Shown: positions 53,811-64,000, numbered from the stretch's first letter. The stretch: 64,000 bases of DNA from Gammaproteobacteria bacterium LSUCC0096 (GCA_008087055.1 VIEA01000001.1:1302014-1366013), one strand, 5' to 3'. The notes: generated by a model from the sequence alone, not told the origin. Numbers and translations are program-made.

Positions 53811-56642
53811 GTGAAGCAGGAAATGACATTTCGTGACCGTCACATCGGTTTATCTGACGATGAAAGAGCGTTGATGCTCAACACTCTGGGACTTAACTCC
53901 ATGGATGAGTTAGCCAAACAGGTTGTTCCAGACAATATTCGTAAACAGACACGGATGTCACTTCCTGATGCGTTATCGGAAGTTGATGCTCTCGCCGAAC
54001 TCAAATCAATTGCATCGAAAAACCAGGTCGTACGAACACTCATCGGCCAAGGGTATTATCACACGCTGACACCTGCTGTTATTCAGCGCAACGTACTCGA
54101 AAACCCAGCGTGGTACACAGCCTACACACCTTATCAGCCAGAAATTTCTCAAGGTCGTCTTGAAGCGCTCTTTAACTATCAAACAATGGTGGTTGAGTTA
54201 ACTGGAATGGCTGTCGCAAATGCATCTCTACTTGATGAAGGAACTGCTGCTGCAGAAGCAATGACCCTGTGCGAGCGAAGCTCTAAGTCGAAATCGAATC
54301 GCTTTTATGTCGCATCGAACCTATTCAGCCAAACGCGCGCAGTGATCGAAACGCGCGCCAAGCCGCTAGGATTTGAGCTTGTTGAATTTGATGCGCATAA
54401 CCCACCTGCTTTTGACGACGCTTTCGGGCTGATCGTCCAATATACTGGAAGCGACGGATCAGTGGTCGATATCAAGCCATTAATCCAAAATGCAAAAGAG
54501 AAAGGCATTCTAACGATCGTTACTGCCGACATCTTGAGCCTGACTGTTCTTGAAGGCCCAGGACACTTGGGTGCGGACATTTGCTTAGGTTCAACTCAGC
54601 GTTTTGGTGTTCCAATGGGTAATGGCGGACCTCATGCCGCATTTTTTGCAGTCACTGACAAACTCAAACGAAATATCCCAGGTCGCCTAGTCGGTCAGTC
54701 GATTGACTCTGAAGGACGCGATGCCTTTCGCTTAACGCTGCAGACTCGCGAGCAACATATCCGCCGGGAAAAGGCCACGAGCAACATCTGTACAGCGCAA
54801 GTGTTACTGGCGAACATTGCAGGTTTCTATGCCTGCTATCACGGTCCGTCGGGTCTGGCTGCTCAGGCACACCGCGTCCATCGGTTGGCATCTCGCTTCC
54901 ATCAAGGAATCAAAGAAAAAGGCCAAATGGTCAACGATACCTTCTTTGATACGGTATCTGTCCGCGTTTCCGACGCTGACGCGATGCTTGCTAAAGCACT
55001 GAAAGGCGGCTTCAACATTCATAAAGCGGATGCAACAACTGTCTCTGTTTCATTTGATGAAGCCTCCAATGAGGCGGAACTCGAATCGCTTGCGAAGATC
55101 TTCGATATCACACTGGGCCAAGGTGCGGTTGCACTTCCAAATCAGCTACTTCGCACAACAGAATTCATGACGCAAGAAGCATTCAATACACATCATTCAG
55201 AAACAGAAATGATGCGTTATCTTCGAAAACTATCTGATCGAGATCTTGCACTTGACCGCGCGATGATCCCGCTCGGATCCTGCACGATGAAACTGAACGC
55301 AGCCTCAGAAATGGCTCCTATTACGTGGCCAGAGTTTGCAAATATCCATCCATTCGCGCCCGAAAACCAGCGTCTTGGCTATGCAGAAATGATTCACAAC
55401 CTCAATGAATGGCTGGCTGAGATTACTGACTATTCTGGCATTTCGTTGCAGCCGAACTCTGGGGCGCAAGGTGAGTATGCAGGTCTTCTCGCAATTCAGG
55501 GATACCACGAGTCACGTGGTGAAGCGGATCGTACAATTTGCCTAGTCCCTTCTTCTGCACACGGAACGAATCCAGCGTCTGCACAGATGGTGGGTCTTGA
55601 TGTTGTTGTGATCGGTTGTGACCAGGACGGGAATATCGATTTAGATGACCTCAAAACGAAGGTGGAACAGTATGGCACCAATGTATCGTGTCTAATGATC
55701 ACCTATCCGTCGACACACGGCGTGTTTGAAACTCATGTCCAAGAAGTATGCGAAATTGTTCACTCTGTTGGTGGCCAGATCTATTTAGATGGTGCGAACT
55801 TGAACGCACAAGTTGGACTAACAAGCCCAGGCATCATCGGTTCTGATGTATCGCATTTGAATTTACATAAAACGTTCTGTATTCCGCACGGTGGTGGCGG
55901 ACCAGGTGTGGGCCCAATTGGTGTCGCTGAACACTTAAAGCCTTTTATGCCAGGGCATCCTGAGTTCACAACACAGTCTCCTGTCGGCCCAGTGTCTGCA
56001 GCACCATTTGGTTCTGCGATGATTCTGCCCATTTCCTGGATGTATATCCGCATGATGGGACCTGATGGATTAAAGGATGCGACTGAAAACGCTATTTTGT
56101 CAGCAAACTACATTGCGAAGCGTCTCGCATCGCACTATCCAATTTTGTATACAGACGCAAAAGGCTTCGTAGCACATGAATGCATTCTCGATACACGTGT
56201 AGTCAAAGACAGCGCGGGTGTCACTGTTGATGATATCGCCAAACGATTGATCGATTATGGTTTCCATGCGCCAACAATGAGCTGGCCAGTCGCCGGAACT
56301 CTGATGATTGAGCCAACAGAAAGTGAACCTCTATGCGAGCTCGACAGGTTCTGTGATGCCATGATTGCTATTCGCGAAGAAATCACCGAAATCGAATCTG
56401 GGAAAGGGTCAGCAGATGACTCGATTCTCCGTCACGCTCCGTATACAGTTGAATCGGTAACAACTGATGACTGGCCGCACATGTTTTCGCGGCAACAAGC
56501 AGCATTCCCGGTTGATTCATTAAAGAAAGATCGGTATTGGCCACCTGTTGGTCGGATTGACAATGTGTACGGCGACCGCAATCTTGTCTGTAGTTGCCCT
56601 CCACTGTCTGAATACACAGACACACCAACGGAAGCTGCATGA
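53811..56642 (+). CDS. gcvP: Glycine dehydrogenase (decarboxylating), P-protein
   Basis: A PLP enzyme that decarboxylates glycine and passes the aminomethyl group to GcvH. It is 943 residues, the fused single-chain type of Proteobacteria. N-terminal half: [21 protein letters not shown]-terminal half: [20 protein letters not shown] and the PLP lysine in [16 protein letters not shown] (Lys near residue 687). The start is probably the GTG at 53811 with AGAGG 8 nt upstream; an ATG at 53823 is the alternative but has its AGGA too close. The stop overlaps lipA (ATGA). Confidence 0.97.
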   Translation: MKQEMTFRDRHIGLSDDERALMLNTLGLNSMDELAKQVVPDNIRKQTRMSLPDALSEVDALAELKSIASKNQVVRTLIGQGYYHTLTPAVIQRNVLENPAWYTAYTPYQPEISQGRLEALFNYQTMVVELTGMAVANASLLDEGTAAAEAMTLCERSSKSKSNRFYVASNLFSQTRAVIETRAKPLGFELVEFDAHNPPAFDDAFGLIVQYTGSDGSVVDIKPLIQNAKEKGILTIVTADILSLTVLEGPGHLGADICLGSTQRFGVPMGNGGPHAAFFAVTDKLKRNIPGRLVGQSIDSEGRDAFRLTLQTREQHIRREKATSNICTAQVLLANIAGFYACYHGPSGLAAQAHRVHRLASRFHQGIKEKGQMVNDTFFDTVSVRVSDADAMLAKALKGGFNIHKADATTVSVSFDEASNEAELESLAKIFDITLGQGAVALPNQLLRTTEFMTQEAFNTHHSETEMMRYLRKLSDRDLALDRAMIPLGSCTMKLNAASEMAPITWPEFANIHPFAPENQRLGYAEMIHNLNEWLAEITDYSGISLQPNSGAQGEYAGLLAIQGYHESRGEADRTICLVPSSAHGTNPASAQMVGLDVVVIGCDQDGNIDLDDLKTKVEQYGTNVSCLMITYPSTHGVFETHVQEVCEIVHSVGGQIYLDGANLNAQVGLTSPGIIGSDVSHLNLHKTFCIPHGGGGPGVGPIGVAEHLKPFMPGHPEFTTQSPVGPVSAAPFGSAMILPISWMYIRMMGPDGLKDATENAILSANYIAKRLASHYPILYTDAKGFVAHECILDTRVVKDSAGVTVDDIAKRLIDYGFHAPTMSWPVAGTLMIEPTESEPLCELDRFCDAMIAIREEITEIESGKGSADDSILRHAPYTVESVTTDDWPHMFSRQQAAFPVDSLKKDRYWPPVGRIDNVYGDRNLVCSCPPLSEYTDTPTEAA

Positions 56643-57661
56643 CAGATCATAAAGCGCGCCCGAAAAGTGGCGATAAAATCATCAACGATGTCGGCGTTAA
56701 GGCCATCAAAAACGGTCAGAAGCGTCGAACAGATGAACAAGCCCCACGTGGCGATAAGCCAAAGTGGCTGCGCTTTGTAAGCCCTGGTGGCCAAGGCTAC
56801 CAAGACGTTAAAAAGATTGTCCGAACACACCGTTTGTCGACGGTTTGTGAAGAGGCGATGTGTCCTAATATCGGTGAATGCTGGAGCGCCGGCACTGCCA
56901 CAATCATGCTGATGGGCTCAGTGTGCACGCGCGCATGTAAATTCTGTGCAGTCGATACTGGGAATCCAAAAGGATGGCTCGATCTTGAAGAGCCCGCAAA
57001 TACAGCAGAGTCTGTCGCTTTGATGGGCCTTAAGTATGTCGTTTTGACCAGTGTGAATCGTGATGATCTCGACGATGGTGGAGCCAATCATTTCGCGGCA
57101 ACCGTTCGTGCGATCAAACAGCAAAGCCCGGAGACAGCGGTTGAGGCACTAACACCTGATTTCCAAGGTGTCATGTCCGATGTGGAAACCCTAGTCGATT
57201 CCGGACTTGAGGTATTCGCCCAGAATGTTGAAACGGTAAAACGCCTGACTCACCCAGTTCGCGATCCACGAGCAAGCTACGAACAAACCCTTGATGTGCT
57301 CGCCCATGGAAAAAAACATCGTCCTGAAGTCTTGACGAAAACAAGCCTCATGCTTGGCCTTGGTGAAACCGAAGACGAAATCAAGCAAGCAATGGATGAC
57401 ATGCGTGAGCACCATGTTGATATCGTGACCTTTGGACAATATCTGAGACCGACAGTGAATCACTTACCGGTGGATCGATATGTTGCACCTGAAGAATTCG
57501 ATCTCTATCGGGAATGGGGATTAGAGCGAGGGTTCCTTGAAGTTGTCTCAGGCCCTATGGTTCGCTCAAGCTATCGGGCGGAGCAAGCGTTACTGAAAAA
57601 TAACGCTGGCATCTCAAATGCAGCGCTTAAAGAGCGTGGAATCCCTATCAAACAACTATGA
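56639..57661 (+). CDS. lipA: Lipoyl synthase
   Basis: A radical-SAM enzyme inserting two sulfurs into octanoyl groups to form lipoate on GcvH and 2-oxoacid dehydrogenases. It is 340 residues. The auxiliary cluster cysteines are C70, C75 and C81 ([15 protein letters not shown]), the radical-SAM cluster is C96, C100 and C103 (CTRACKFC), and the C-terminal RSSY (about 316-319) is the conserved Ser ligand. It is placed in the gcv operon by a 4-nt overlap rather than beside lipB, so lipoylation capacity would rise with GcvH. It overlaps the next gene by 4 nt. Confidence 0.96.
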   Translation: MTDHKARPKSGDKIINDVGVKAIKNGQKRRTDEQAPRGDKPKWLRFVSPGGQGYQDVKKIVRTHRLSTVCEEAMCPNIGECWSAGTATIMLMGSVCTRACKFCAVDTGNPKGWLDLEEPANTAESVALMGLKYVVLTSVNRDDLDDGGANHFAATVRAIKQQSPETAVEALTPDFQGVMSDVETLVDSGLEVFAQNVETVKRLTHPVRDPRASYEQTLDVLAHGKKHRPEVLTKTSLMLGLGETEDEIKQAMDDMREHHVDIVTFGQYLRPTVNHLPVDRYVAPEEFDLYREWGLERGFLEVVSGPMVRSSYRAEQALLKNNAGISNAALKERGIPIKQL

Positions 57662-58779
57662 AACCGATAGCGCTTGCCGTCTTTGTTGCAACCCTCGGTA
57701 TCACTGGATGCCAAAATCCGGTGAGAGATCCGATCGACTCTGTCGTACAGGTCGTCACAGATCCAAAGAAAGAAGTTCAAAAAGGGACACGCCAATATCC
57801 ATTTGCCTTAGCGCAATCTGGTGGTGATCTGACCCAATTCCCAGTAACGACCGCCTATCTCAATGGATTAATCCAACGCCTAGCCAAAACGGCAAACTCT
57901 CCCTTCCCATGGGAAATTCGGCTCATTAACGACGGCTCGATCAATGCTTGGGCATTGCCTGGCGGAAAAATGGGTGTGAATTACGGTCTACTCAAAGCAG
58001 TCGAGACAGAAGCGGAACTGGTGTCGGTCTTAGGTCATGAAATGGCACACAGTATTGAGCTCCATGGCACTGGTCGCGAAACCTTTGGTGCCTTGGTCGG
58101 ATTGGCCGCACAAGTCATTGAGATTGGCATCTCTGAACCAGGAACCAAGCCTGGCTCAAATAAGCTGATTGGTCTTGGTCAAAACATCTTAATGGGTCAG
58201 TACAGCCAATCGAATGAACTTGAAGCAGATCGTGTCGGCGTCGATCTTATGGTCCGCGCAGGATTTGATCCTCGAGGCGCTATTGGGATGCAAGAGAAAC
58301 TCGCAAAGCTTGGATCAGGCGGAAATTCTGTCGCGCAAAAACTACTCGGAACACACCCAATCAGTCGCGAGCGCTTGGCCGCAATCAAATCCGAAGTCAG
58401 TAAGTACCCTAAGGCTGGGCAGTCAACGAGTGACGCTTTTGCTCAGGCACAATCCGAAATCAAACAATTAGAATCTGGCTTACAACTGGTTACTGAGGCC
58501 CGTAAGGCCGGTACTGAAAAGCAATTTTCAGATGCCTTGAAGCTCACAGAACGCGCACTCAAAATTCTTCCCAATGAGCACAGTGTGTGGCGTCTTCAGG
58601 CTGAATTACTCGTCGCTAATAAGGAACCGCGACAAGCGATTCAATCAGCACTCAAGGTTCGCGACTTGAACCCAAGTGATCCGATTTCCGAATTATTACT
58701 CGGTTATTGTTACGATTCTGCAGGTGACAAAGCCAATGGTGATTTGGCTCGCTCACGAGCCAAACGACTGGTGAAATAA
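57658..58779 (+). CDS. M48-family metalloprotease lipoprotein with TPR-like tail
   Basis: A 373-residue predicted lipoprotein: signal peptide with lipobox ITGC (C18). The M48 peptidase domain carries the zinc motif HEMAH (127-131, E128 catalytic), and the third ligand Glu is in [10 protein letters not shown] (about 183-192). A helical tail (about 255-370) resembles tetratricopeptide repeats. It is like E. coli LoiP/BepA-type proteases that act on outer-membrane proteins. The ATGA overlap with lipA makes it the last gene of the glycine-riboswitch operon, which is odd for an envelope quality-control protease. A strong terminator follows directly. Confidence 0.9.
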   Translation: MKPIALAVFVATLGITGCQNPVRDPIDSVVQVVTDPKKEVQKGTRQYPFALAQSGGDLTQFPVTTAYLNGLIQRLAKTANSPFPWEIRLINDGSINAWALPGGKMGVNYGLLKAVETEAELVSVLGHEMAHSIELHGTGRETFGALVGLAAQVIEIGISEPGTKPGSNKLIGLGQNILMGQYSQSNELEADRVGVDLMVRAGFDPRGAIGMQEKLAKLGSGGNSVAQKLLGTHPISRERLAAIKSEVSKYPKAGQSTSDAFAQAQSEIKQLESGLQLVTEARKAGTEKQFSDALKLTERALKILPNEHSVWRLQAELLVANKEPRQAIQSALKVRDLNPSDPISELLLGYCYDSAGDKANGDLARSRAKRLVK

Positions 58780-58807
58780 AAAAGCGGATCATTGATCCGC
58801 TTTTTTT
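58779..58807. terminator. Bidirectional intrinsic terminator between the M48 protease and cydX
   Basis: GCGGATCA (58784-58791) and TGATCCGC (58793-58800) pair, with A-run to the left and a 7-T run to the right. It ends the gcv-lipA-M48 unit on the plus strand and can also end cydABX on the minus strand. Confidence 0.92.
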
Positions 58808-58808
58808 G

Positions 58809-58916
58809 TTAAGACTCAGATGTTTCGGGCTCTTCATCAAGCTCAAGCCACATGGCATTAAGAATGCCAAATGCACTGGCTAGACCGACACCAAGAATCC
58901 ACGTGAAATACCACAT
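58809..58916 (-). CDS. cydX: Cytochrome bd oxidase small subunit CydX
   Basis: A 35-residue single-helix subunit needed for stability and activity of cytochrome bd. The translation begins MWYFTWILGVGLASAFGILN and continues with AMWLELDEE, matching CydX/YbgT of E. coli very closely, with an acidic tail (EEPETSES). GGAGG lies 4 nt before the ATG. It starts 9 nt after the cydB stop. It is short enough to be missed by ordinary gene finding. Confidence 0.93.
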   Translation of the reverse strand: MWYFTWILGVGLASAFGILNAMWLELDEEPETSES

Positions 58917-58925
58917 ATCGCCTCC

Positions 58926-60071
58926 TTAATAGAGCGTGTGCTGATTATCTTCGACATACTCTTCAGTCACGCGACCAAACAGCACCTTAAAGACCCATGC
59001 AGTGTACGCAAGGATCAACGGCATGAAGATGAGTGTCGCGATCAACATAATGAACAATGTGAGCTCACTTGATGACGCATCCCAAACAGTCAGACTCTGT
59101 GATGGATCTTTAGAGCTTGGCAAGATGAATGGAAACATCGACAAACCAACCGTTGTAATGATTCCACCAATCGATAATTTCGATCCTACAAAAGCGATCC
59201 ATTCAATCCGCATTAGCATCGCAAACCAAGCAACCACGAGCCCAGCTAGACCGACGAGTGGCGCAATCCAAAAGAGTGGATAGGTATCAAAATTTGAACC
59301 CCAGCCACCAGTCACAATCGAAACTTCTTTCAGTAAAGGGTTACTTGGACCATCGGTCACAACTTCACTCGTAATCACAAACCCAGGCAGCCAGAGATGA
59401 ACAACAACACCCAGAAGTACGAACACCACACCAACCAATGGAATACTCCACATCGCGATCATGTTCGCGCGCGCCTGAACTTGCCCACTGGCTTTCAAGC
59501 TTAACCAGAGTGCGCCATGCGTCGAGAGCATCAATACGCTTAGCACACCTGTCACCAACGCAAATGGATTCAATAATCCAAAGAGGTTTCCATCATAGAA
59601 CGGACGCAATGTGTCATCGAAATAGAACGGGACACCCAACAAGACGTTTCCGACAGCCACGCCAAAAATCAGCGCTGGCACTAATCCACCAATAAAGAGT
59701 GCTACATCCCACATTGAACGCCATTGAGTGCATTCGCGCTTCGAGCGGAATTTAAATGCCACTGGTCGCAAAATGAGAGCCACCAGAGCAATAAACATAG
59801 CGAAATAGAACCCTGAGAACGATACTGCATAGAGTGCAGGCCAAGCAGCGAAAATCGCCCCACCACCCAAAATTAACCAGACCTGATTTCCTTCCCAAAC
59901 AGGGCCGATTGTATTGATCGCAACTCGCTTCTCAGTTTCTGTCTTTGCAACAAAGGGAAGCAATGAGGCAACGCCCATATCGAATCCATCTGTGACCGCA
60001 AATCCAATCAGAAGAACACCGAGAAGCGCCCACCAAATCACCCGTAATACTGTGTAATCTAGAAATTCCAT
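58926..60071 (-). CDS. cydB: Cytochrome bd ubiquinol oxidase subunit II
   Basis: The second large subunit of the high-affinity oxidase, an eight- to nine-helix membrane protein of 381 residues. The N-terminal RVIWWALLGVLLIGFAVTDG (about 9-28) with DGFDMG, the GPVWEGNQVWLILGGGAIFA segment (about 51-70) and FPFILPSSKDPSQSLTVWDA (about 314-333) are conserved. It lies 11 nt after cydA and before cydX. The oxidase reduces oxygen to water with ubiquinol at low oxygen or under stress. Confidence 0.98.
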   Translation of the reverse strand: MEFLDYTVLRVIWWALLGVLLIGFAVTDGFDMGVASLLPFVAKTETEKRVAINTIGPVWEGNQVWLILGGGAIFAAWPALYAVSFSGFYFAMFIALVALILRPVAFKFRSKRECTQWRSMWDVALFIGGLVPALIFGVAVGNVLLGVPFYFDDTLRPFYDGNLFGLLNPFALVTGVLSVLMLSTHGALWLSLKASGQVQARANMIAMWSIPLVGVVFVLLGVVVHLWLPGFVITSEVVTDGPSNPLLKEVSIVTGGWGSNFDTYPLFWIAPLVGLAGLVVAWFAMLMRIEWIAFVGSKLSIGGIITTVGLSMFPFILPSSKDPSQSLTVWDASSSELTLFIMLIATLIFMPLILAYTAWVFKVLFGRVTEEYVEDNQHTLY

Positions 60072-60082
60072 GGTGTACTCCT

Positions 60083-61672
60083 TTACTTCGCAAATACTGG
60101 TTGAACAAGCTCGGGATGCTGAACATCCTGATTCCCGCCAGTACCGCTGTGATCATGGGCATAAGGCCCTTCCAATACGGTCTTACGCAATAAACCGATC
60201 TCGATGACGAACAAAGTCGAGTAAATCAGTACAAACCCAACCAAGGTGGTGAGTACTTCGTAGTAATCGAGACTTGATACCGCCAGGAATGTTGGCAACA
60301 CCGAATCAATAACCCAAGGTTGGCGACCGAATTCCGCAACAAACCAGCCAAGTTCAGCCGCAACCCATGGCAATGGGATCGCGAACAAACAGAGCTTTAA
60401 AAATAGAGGGTTTTTGGTGTGTTCGCGACGCGCTGTTAACCAGAATGCGTAGGCGAACATTGCGATGAATAAAAATCCAAGACCAACCATCAAGCGGAAG
60501 CTATAAAACAATGGAGCAACTGGCGGAACCGTACTCCAAGCAGCCTGGCTAATGTGTTCTTCGGTCGCATCTCGTGGATCTTCAACGAACTGCTTTAACA
60601 ACAATCCGAACCCTAGATCATCCTTAAATGCGTCAAAGCGTAATTTTGCTTCTGTATTGGATGGATCTTCTTTGATGGTTTGAAGAGCATCGTAAGCAGC
60701 AATACCAGTTTTCACCCGAGCTTTCGCATGCTCAACCAAATCCAAAATCCCAGGAACTTCCTCAGTCACACTACGTGTCGCGATCAAGCCCAAAACATAG
60801 GGGATGTGAACTGCATAATCGATTCGATTGGTATCCGGATTTGGTACGCCAATGACCGTAAAGCTTGCTGGTGCTTCTTGCGTTTCATACATACCTTCCA
60901 TCGCTGCAAGCTTCATTTTTTGGTTCTCACCAACTGAGTAACCAGATTCATCACCCAGAACAACAACCGAAAGTGCCGCGGCCAAACCAAAACTTGCTGC
61001 TACTGTCATTGACCGCTTCGCAAACTCAACGTTTTGATTCTTCAGCAAGTAAAACGCACTGACACCCAAAACAAACACCGCACCGGTCACATAACCAGCT
61101 GAGACGGTATGAACAAACTTAGACTGCGCAACAGGGTTAAATATCACTGCGGCGAAATCAGTCACTTCCATGCGCATGGTCAATGGATTGAATTCGGATC
61201 CAACAGGGAAGTTCATCCAACCATTTGCGACCAAAATCCACAATGCGGAGAAGTTTGAACCGATCGCGACAAGCCATGTCACCATCAGGTGTTGGACACG
61301 CGTGAGTTTATCCCAGCCAAAGAAGAACAATCCGATGAAGGTGGCTTCTAGGAAAAAGGCCATCAACCCTTCAATCGCAAGAGGGGCTCCGAAAATATCA
61401 CCGACATAGTGGCTGTAATAAGACCAGTTCATACCGAACTGGAATTCCATCACGATGCCAGTCGCAACTCCTACTGCGAAGTTAATACCGAACAGTTTCC
61501 CCCAAAAAATGGTCATATCACGCCAGACCTGACGACCTGTCATGACATACACACTTTCCATAATCGCTATCAAAAACGACAATCCAAGTGTGAGAGGAAC
61601 AAATAAGAAGTGATACATTGCTGTCATTGCAAACTGCAAACGCGACAGATCAACTAAACCTGAATCAATCAT
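60083..61672 (-). CDS. cydA: Cytochrome bd ubiquinol oxidase subunit I
   Basis: The heme-bearing catalytic subunit with hemes b558, b595 and d. It is 529 residues. The N-terminus LSRLQFAMTAMYHFLFVPLT (9-28) includes the proximal His near residue 21. GRQPWVI (near residue 448) and the WVAELGW-type segment before it are conserved. The periplasmic Q-loop (about 255-385) has the long form typical of E. coli CydA. The gene is divergent from cydD across 74 nt; its promoter should lie there. No FNR-type box is evident in that gap. Confidence 0.98.
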   Translation of the reverse strand: MIDSGLVDLSRLQFAMTAMYHFLFVPLTLGLSFLIAIMESVYVMTGRQVWRDMTIFWGKLFGINFAVGVATGIVMEFQFGMNWSYYSHYVGDIFGAPLAIEGLMAFFLEATFIGLFFFGWDKLTRVQHLMVTWLVAIGSNFSALWILVANGWMNFPVGSEFNPLTMRMEVTDFAAVIFNPVAQSKFVHTVSAGYVTGAVFVLGVSAFYLLKNQNVEFAKRSMTVAASFGLAAALSVVVLGDESGYSVGENQKMKLAAMEGMYETQEAPASFTVIGVPNPDTNRIDYAVHIPYVLGLIATRSVTEEVPGILDLVEHAKARVKTGIAAYDALQTIKEDPSNTEAKLRFDAFKDDLGFGLLLKQFVEDPRDATEEHISQAAWSTVPPVAPLFYSFRLMVGLGFLFIAMFAYAFWLTARREHTKNPLFLKLCLFAIPLPWVAAELGWFVAEFGRQPWVIDSVLPTFLAVSSLDYYEVLTTLVGFVLIYSTLFVIEIGLLRKTVLEGPYAHDHSGTGGNQDVQHPELVQPVFAK

Positions 61673-61746
61673 GGATACATCCTTCCCTAGAGATTTGCGC
61701 TAAGCTTACGCGCTTTATTTGACAACGAGACGACACCTCAACCTCA

Positions 61747-63378
61747 ATGGCTGACTTGGATCAAACAATTGACAGAATTGCCGCTGAAAACAGTCGAAAT
61801 CGGCATCAAGATCTCGCTTTAGGAACAGCTGAGGCGGGATTTGCGATTGCGCTTGCAATATGGATCGCTGTCGTTTTCTCACCGCCTATCTCAGCGCCAG
61901 AAACATCAGCGATCGTGATATTGTTGATTTTGGTCCTTGCACGCAGAATTGCATCTGACTGGTGGTTTCAGCGGTCCGAGCGTCTCGGCCAAGAGAGCTT
62001 AACGGACTACCGCTCAAGCTTTTCTAAAGCGGTGATCCAACGACTACCCTCAGAATCATCCGGAGCCATTGGAGCTCTAGCAATCGAAGGCACCGAACCC
62101 GTTGCTGCTCGTTTGGGTCGGTATCCAACATTACGTGCACTTGCCCTGATCCAGCCGATTCTGGTCTTGCTTGTCATGGGCTACATCCACTGGCCAATTG
62201 CGCTGGGTATCCTCATCACGACACCGCTCATTCCCCTGCTGATGGCACTCATTGGCATCGGTGCAAAATCAGCCAGCCAAAAACAAGTCGACGCACTGAC
62301 TCGATTGGGCGCGCATTATCTCGATCGAATTCGAGGACTCGAGACATTGTGGATGCTCGGCGGCGCTCGCAATGTTGGCGCTGAAATTGAAGACAAGGCA
62401 GACCAACTAAGACGTTCAACCATGGGTGTTCTAAAATTGGCTTTCCTAACATCAGCGGTCCTCGAGTTCTTCAGTTCACTTGCCATCGCAATGATCGCGG
62501 TCTACATCGGCTTATCTCTGTTAAATCTCATTACACCACTGTTCGGCTTACCCTTATCGCCGCTCGAAGGCCTCTGCTTATTGGTTCTTGCACCCGAATT
62601 TTATAACCCCATTCGACGGCTCATGGCTGCTTGGCATGATGCGTCTGAAGCGAAAAGTGCCGATGAAAAAGTCAAAGCAGTACTCGGAACGCAATGGCAA
62701 ATTCCGCAAGAACATGAAGTAGAAAATAACCCGTCATCTGCATTGCTCTCGCTTCAGAACTATTCAGTCGGATTCGATCCTGAATCTCCGCTCATACAAC
62801 CGGTTGATCTCGCAATTCAGACAGATGATCTCTGTGTCATTTTTGGACCCTCAGGCTCGGGTAAAAGTCAGTTTCTAGGGAGCCTACTTAATGGGAATGC
62901 ACGACTCTCGGGTTCTATCCACATGGATGGGCAAACAATTCGATCACTGACAGATCAACGCCAACACATCGCATGGATGGGCCAATCACAGTGGTTTGAT
63001 GAGGGCAGTATTCGTCACGCTTTGAGTTATGGCCAACCAACTGCTGAAGATCAACGCTATCTGGATATTCTTGATCAAGTTGGGCTCTTAGAACAGCTCG
63101 GTCAAAAGCCTCTAGATCGGGAGCTCGGACCGCGAGGAGCTGGCCTTTCTGGAGGACAATTAAGACGACTGGGACTTGCCCGAGCTCTGCTCAGACAACC
63201 ACGACTTCTAATCCTCGATGAGCCGACGGCACATCTTGATGCTGACTCAGCTGACCAATTAGCTCAATTAATCCGTGATCTCAAAACCACATGTTTACTG
63301 GTGACTCACGATAGTCGATTTGAAAATGAGACGCTCATTTACGATCTGAAAAATCGTTCTTTGGAACGTCGCTCATGA
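61747..63378 (+). CDS. cydD: Thiol reductant ABC exporter subunit CydD
   Basis: One half of the CydDC heterodimer, which exports cysteine and glutathione and is needed for cytochrome bd assembly. It is 543 residues, shorter than E. coli CydD (588). The membrane domain (about 20-310) is followed by the ATPase: Walker A GPSGSGKSQ (about 366-374), signature LSGGQLRRLGLARAL (about 468-482) and Walker B LLILDEPTAHLD (about 486-497). It is divergent from cydABX instead of being downstream of it, and overlaps cydC by 4 nt. Confidence 0.92.
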   Translation: MADLDQTIDRIAAENSRNRHQDLALGTAEAGFAIALAIWIAVVFSPPISAPETSAIVILLILVLARRIASDWWFQRSERLGQESLTDYRSSFSKAVIQRLPSESSGAIGALAIEGTEPVAARLGRYPTLRALALIQPILVLLVMGYIHWPIALGILITTPLIPLLMALIGIGAKSASQKQVDALTRLGAHYLDRIRGLETLWMLGGARNVGAEIEDKADQLRRSTMGVLKLAFLTSAVLEFFSSLAIAMIAVYIGLSLLNLITPLFGLPLSPLEGLCLLVLAPEFYNPIRRLMAAWHDASEAKSADEKVKAVLGTQWQIPQEHEVENNPSSALLSLQNYSVGFDPESPLIQPVDLAIQTDDLCVIFGPSGSGKSQFLGSLLNGNARLSGSIHMDGQTIRSLTDQRQHIAWMGQSQWFDEGSIRHALSYGQPTAEDQRYLDILDQVGLLEQLGQKPLDRELGPRGAGLSGGQLRRLGLARALLRQPRLLILDEPTAHLDADSADQLAQLIRDLKTTCLLVTHDSRFENETLIYDLKNRSLERRS

Positions 63379-64000
63379 CATTACGCGGTCTTATCAAACA
63401 CCTGAATGTGAAAATGACTCCGCTCATTTTAGCGATCGTTCTAACCATCATCATGACCTTATCATCACTTGGACTATTAGCCTTGTCAGGCTGGTTCTTA
63501 AGTGCCGCGTCGATCGCAGGGCTCGCCGCTTTAAGCGGAGCTTTCGGTTTCAATATCCTACAACCGTCGTCCATGATTCGAGGCTTGGCTGTCAGCCGGA
63601 CGCTATCACGTTACGTAGAGCGCTTATTGAGCCATGACGCGACATTGCGTGTGGTTGTGAAGTTGAGGCGTTTCATTTTCGATGGCCTTTTAGATGGCAT
63701 TGGGCACCGGCCAAGCAATGACCAAGAGGCGCTCGACCGATTAGTACAAGACGCCTCAGTGGTTGAAGGTGCATTATTGCGAACCCTTCTTCCCCTGGTT
63801 GGCGCCGTTATCGCAGGATTATTTGTACCAATCCTCGCAGCGATTGTTGCACCCTCAGCTGTGATCCCCGCATTCATTCCTCTCGCAGTCTTCATCGGCA
63901 CTTTAGTGGTCCGTCGGCCGGGTTATCGAGCGCTTGCCGAACAGATTGATGTTCAATCACGCAGAGCGAGAAACCGCGCCATCGCGCTGGCTGATGGCCG
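63375..64000 (+). CDS. cydC: Thiol reductant ABC exporter subunit CydC, N-terminal part only
   Basis: The first about 208 residues of the partner half-transporter, cut by the window edge. The membrane domain starts LALSGWFLSAASIAGLAAL (about 35-53), and SRTLSRYVERLLSHDATLRV (about 74-93) is the typical CydC motif between the early helices. The ATPase domain is outside the window. ATGA overlap with cydD indicates coupled translation, as expected for subunits of one heterodimer. Confidence 0.92.
   Translation, partial: MTLRGLIKHLNVKMTPLILAIVLTIIMTLSSLGLLALSGWFLSAASIAGLAALSGAFGFNILQPSSMIRGLAVSRTLSRYVERLLSHDATLRVVVKLRRFIFDGLLDGIGHRPSNDQEALDRLVQDASVVEGALLRTLLPLVGAVIAGLFVPILAAIVAPSAVIPAFIPLAVFIGTLVVRRPGYRALAEQIDVQSRRARNRAIALADG

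Noticed and set aside
1-64000. CRISPR arrays, insertion sequences, prophage, integron, toxin-antitoxin or defence genes
   Set aside because: I looked for repeated spacer arrays, transposase motifs, integrases and restriction or defence families and saw none; gene content is ordinary chromosomal throughout.
1-64000. tRNA and rRNA genes
   Set aside because: No gap holds a CCA-ended cloverleaf or rRNA-like sequence; nearly all gaps are under 150 nt, and the two larger ones (43671-43967 and 52018-52293) are accounted for.

Overview
The window is a dense, fully chromosomal stretch of housekeeping and metabolic genes from a gammaproteobacterium. It is most likely a marine, aerobic heterotroph of the Oceanospirillales/Alteromonadales type. 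The evidence is the gammaproteobacterial gene set and gene order: mfd-csiV, pdxB, hda-DUF2066 divergent from purM-purN-DUF3108, wrbA-DUF2069, alaS-lysC, DUF2970 beside the cytochrome c oxidase genes, and a DUF6394 protein beside a Kch-like channel. Base composition looks close to half G+C by eye and uniform. I see no insertion sequence, prophage, CRISPR array, rRNA or tRNA. Genes overlap often, both on the same strand (ATGA and TAATG junctions) and convergently (up to 98 nt), which suggests a streamlined genome. The genus cannot be assigned from sequence reading alone.

Layout: 1-3256 (minus) holds the truncated coxB, a DUF2970 protein, a CDF metal transporter and a HupE/UreJ-like protein, with a divergent DUF4198 protein at 3286-4077. 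This is a possible metal-homeostasis group. 4070-11173 (minus) holds tcdA, lysC, alaS, recX and two valine-degradation-type genes. A 16-bp perfect palindrome separates these from a divergent methionine operon (ArsR-methyltransferase fusion, metF, metH; 11221-16671). 16675-18047 (minus) is a small orphan gene and pdxB. 18118-22253 is mfd-csiV, converging on mscS and an L,D-transpeptidase. Next come a quinone oxidoreductase, glcDEF (glycolate oxidase), a TSUP permease and recA with a LexA box. 30533-35822 holds hda, DUF2066, purM, purN, DUF3108 and a COG3146 acyltransferase.

35851-39178 (minus) is the most unusual part. It is a four-gene unit encoding a duplicated DUF1538 membrane protein, two different PII-like proteins and an all-helical orphan protein, closed by a bidirectional terminator. 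It looks like a PII-regulated transporter of unknown substrate. After it come pabB, proS-wrbA-DUF2069, a LysE-family exporter, isocitrate lyase with a structured leader, a stand-alone EAL protein, a K+ channel with DUF6394, malate dehydrogenase, a carboxylesterase and an acyltransferase.

50764-58779 is devoted to one-carbon metabolism: glyA divergent from a tandem glycine riboswitch that precedes gcvT-gcvH-gcvP-lipA and an M48 lipoprotein protease. The window ends with cytochrome bd oxidase (cydA-cydB and the 35-residue cydX, minus strand), divergent from cydD and the start of cydC.

Taken together, glcDEF, aceA, mdh, glyA and the glycine cleavage operon would let the cell take two-carbon compounds such as glycolate into glyoxylate, glycine and C1-folate. 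MetF/MetH then use C1-folate for methionine. Cytochrome c oxidase and cytochrome bd serve respiration at high and low oxygen.
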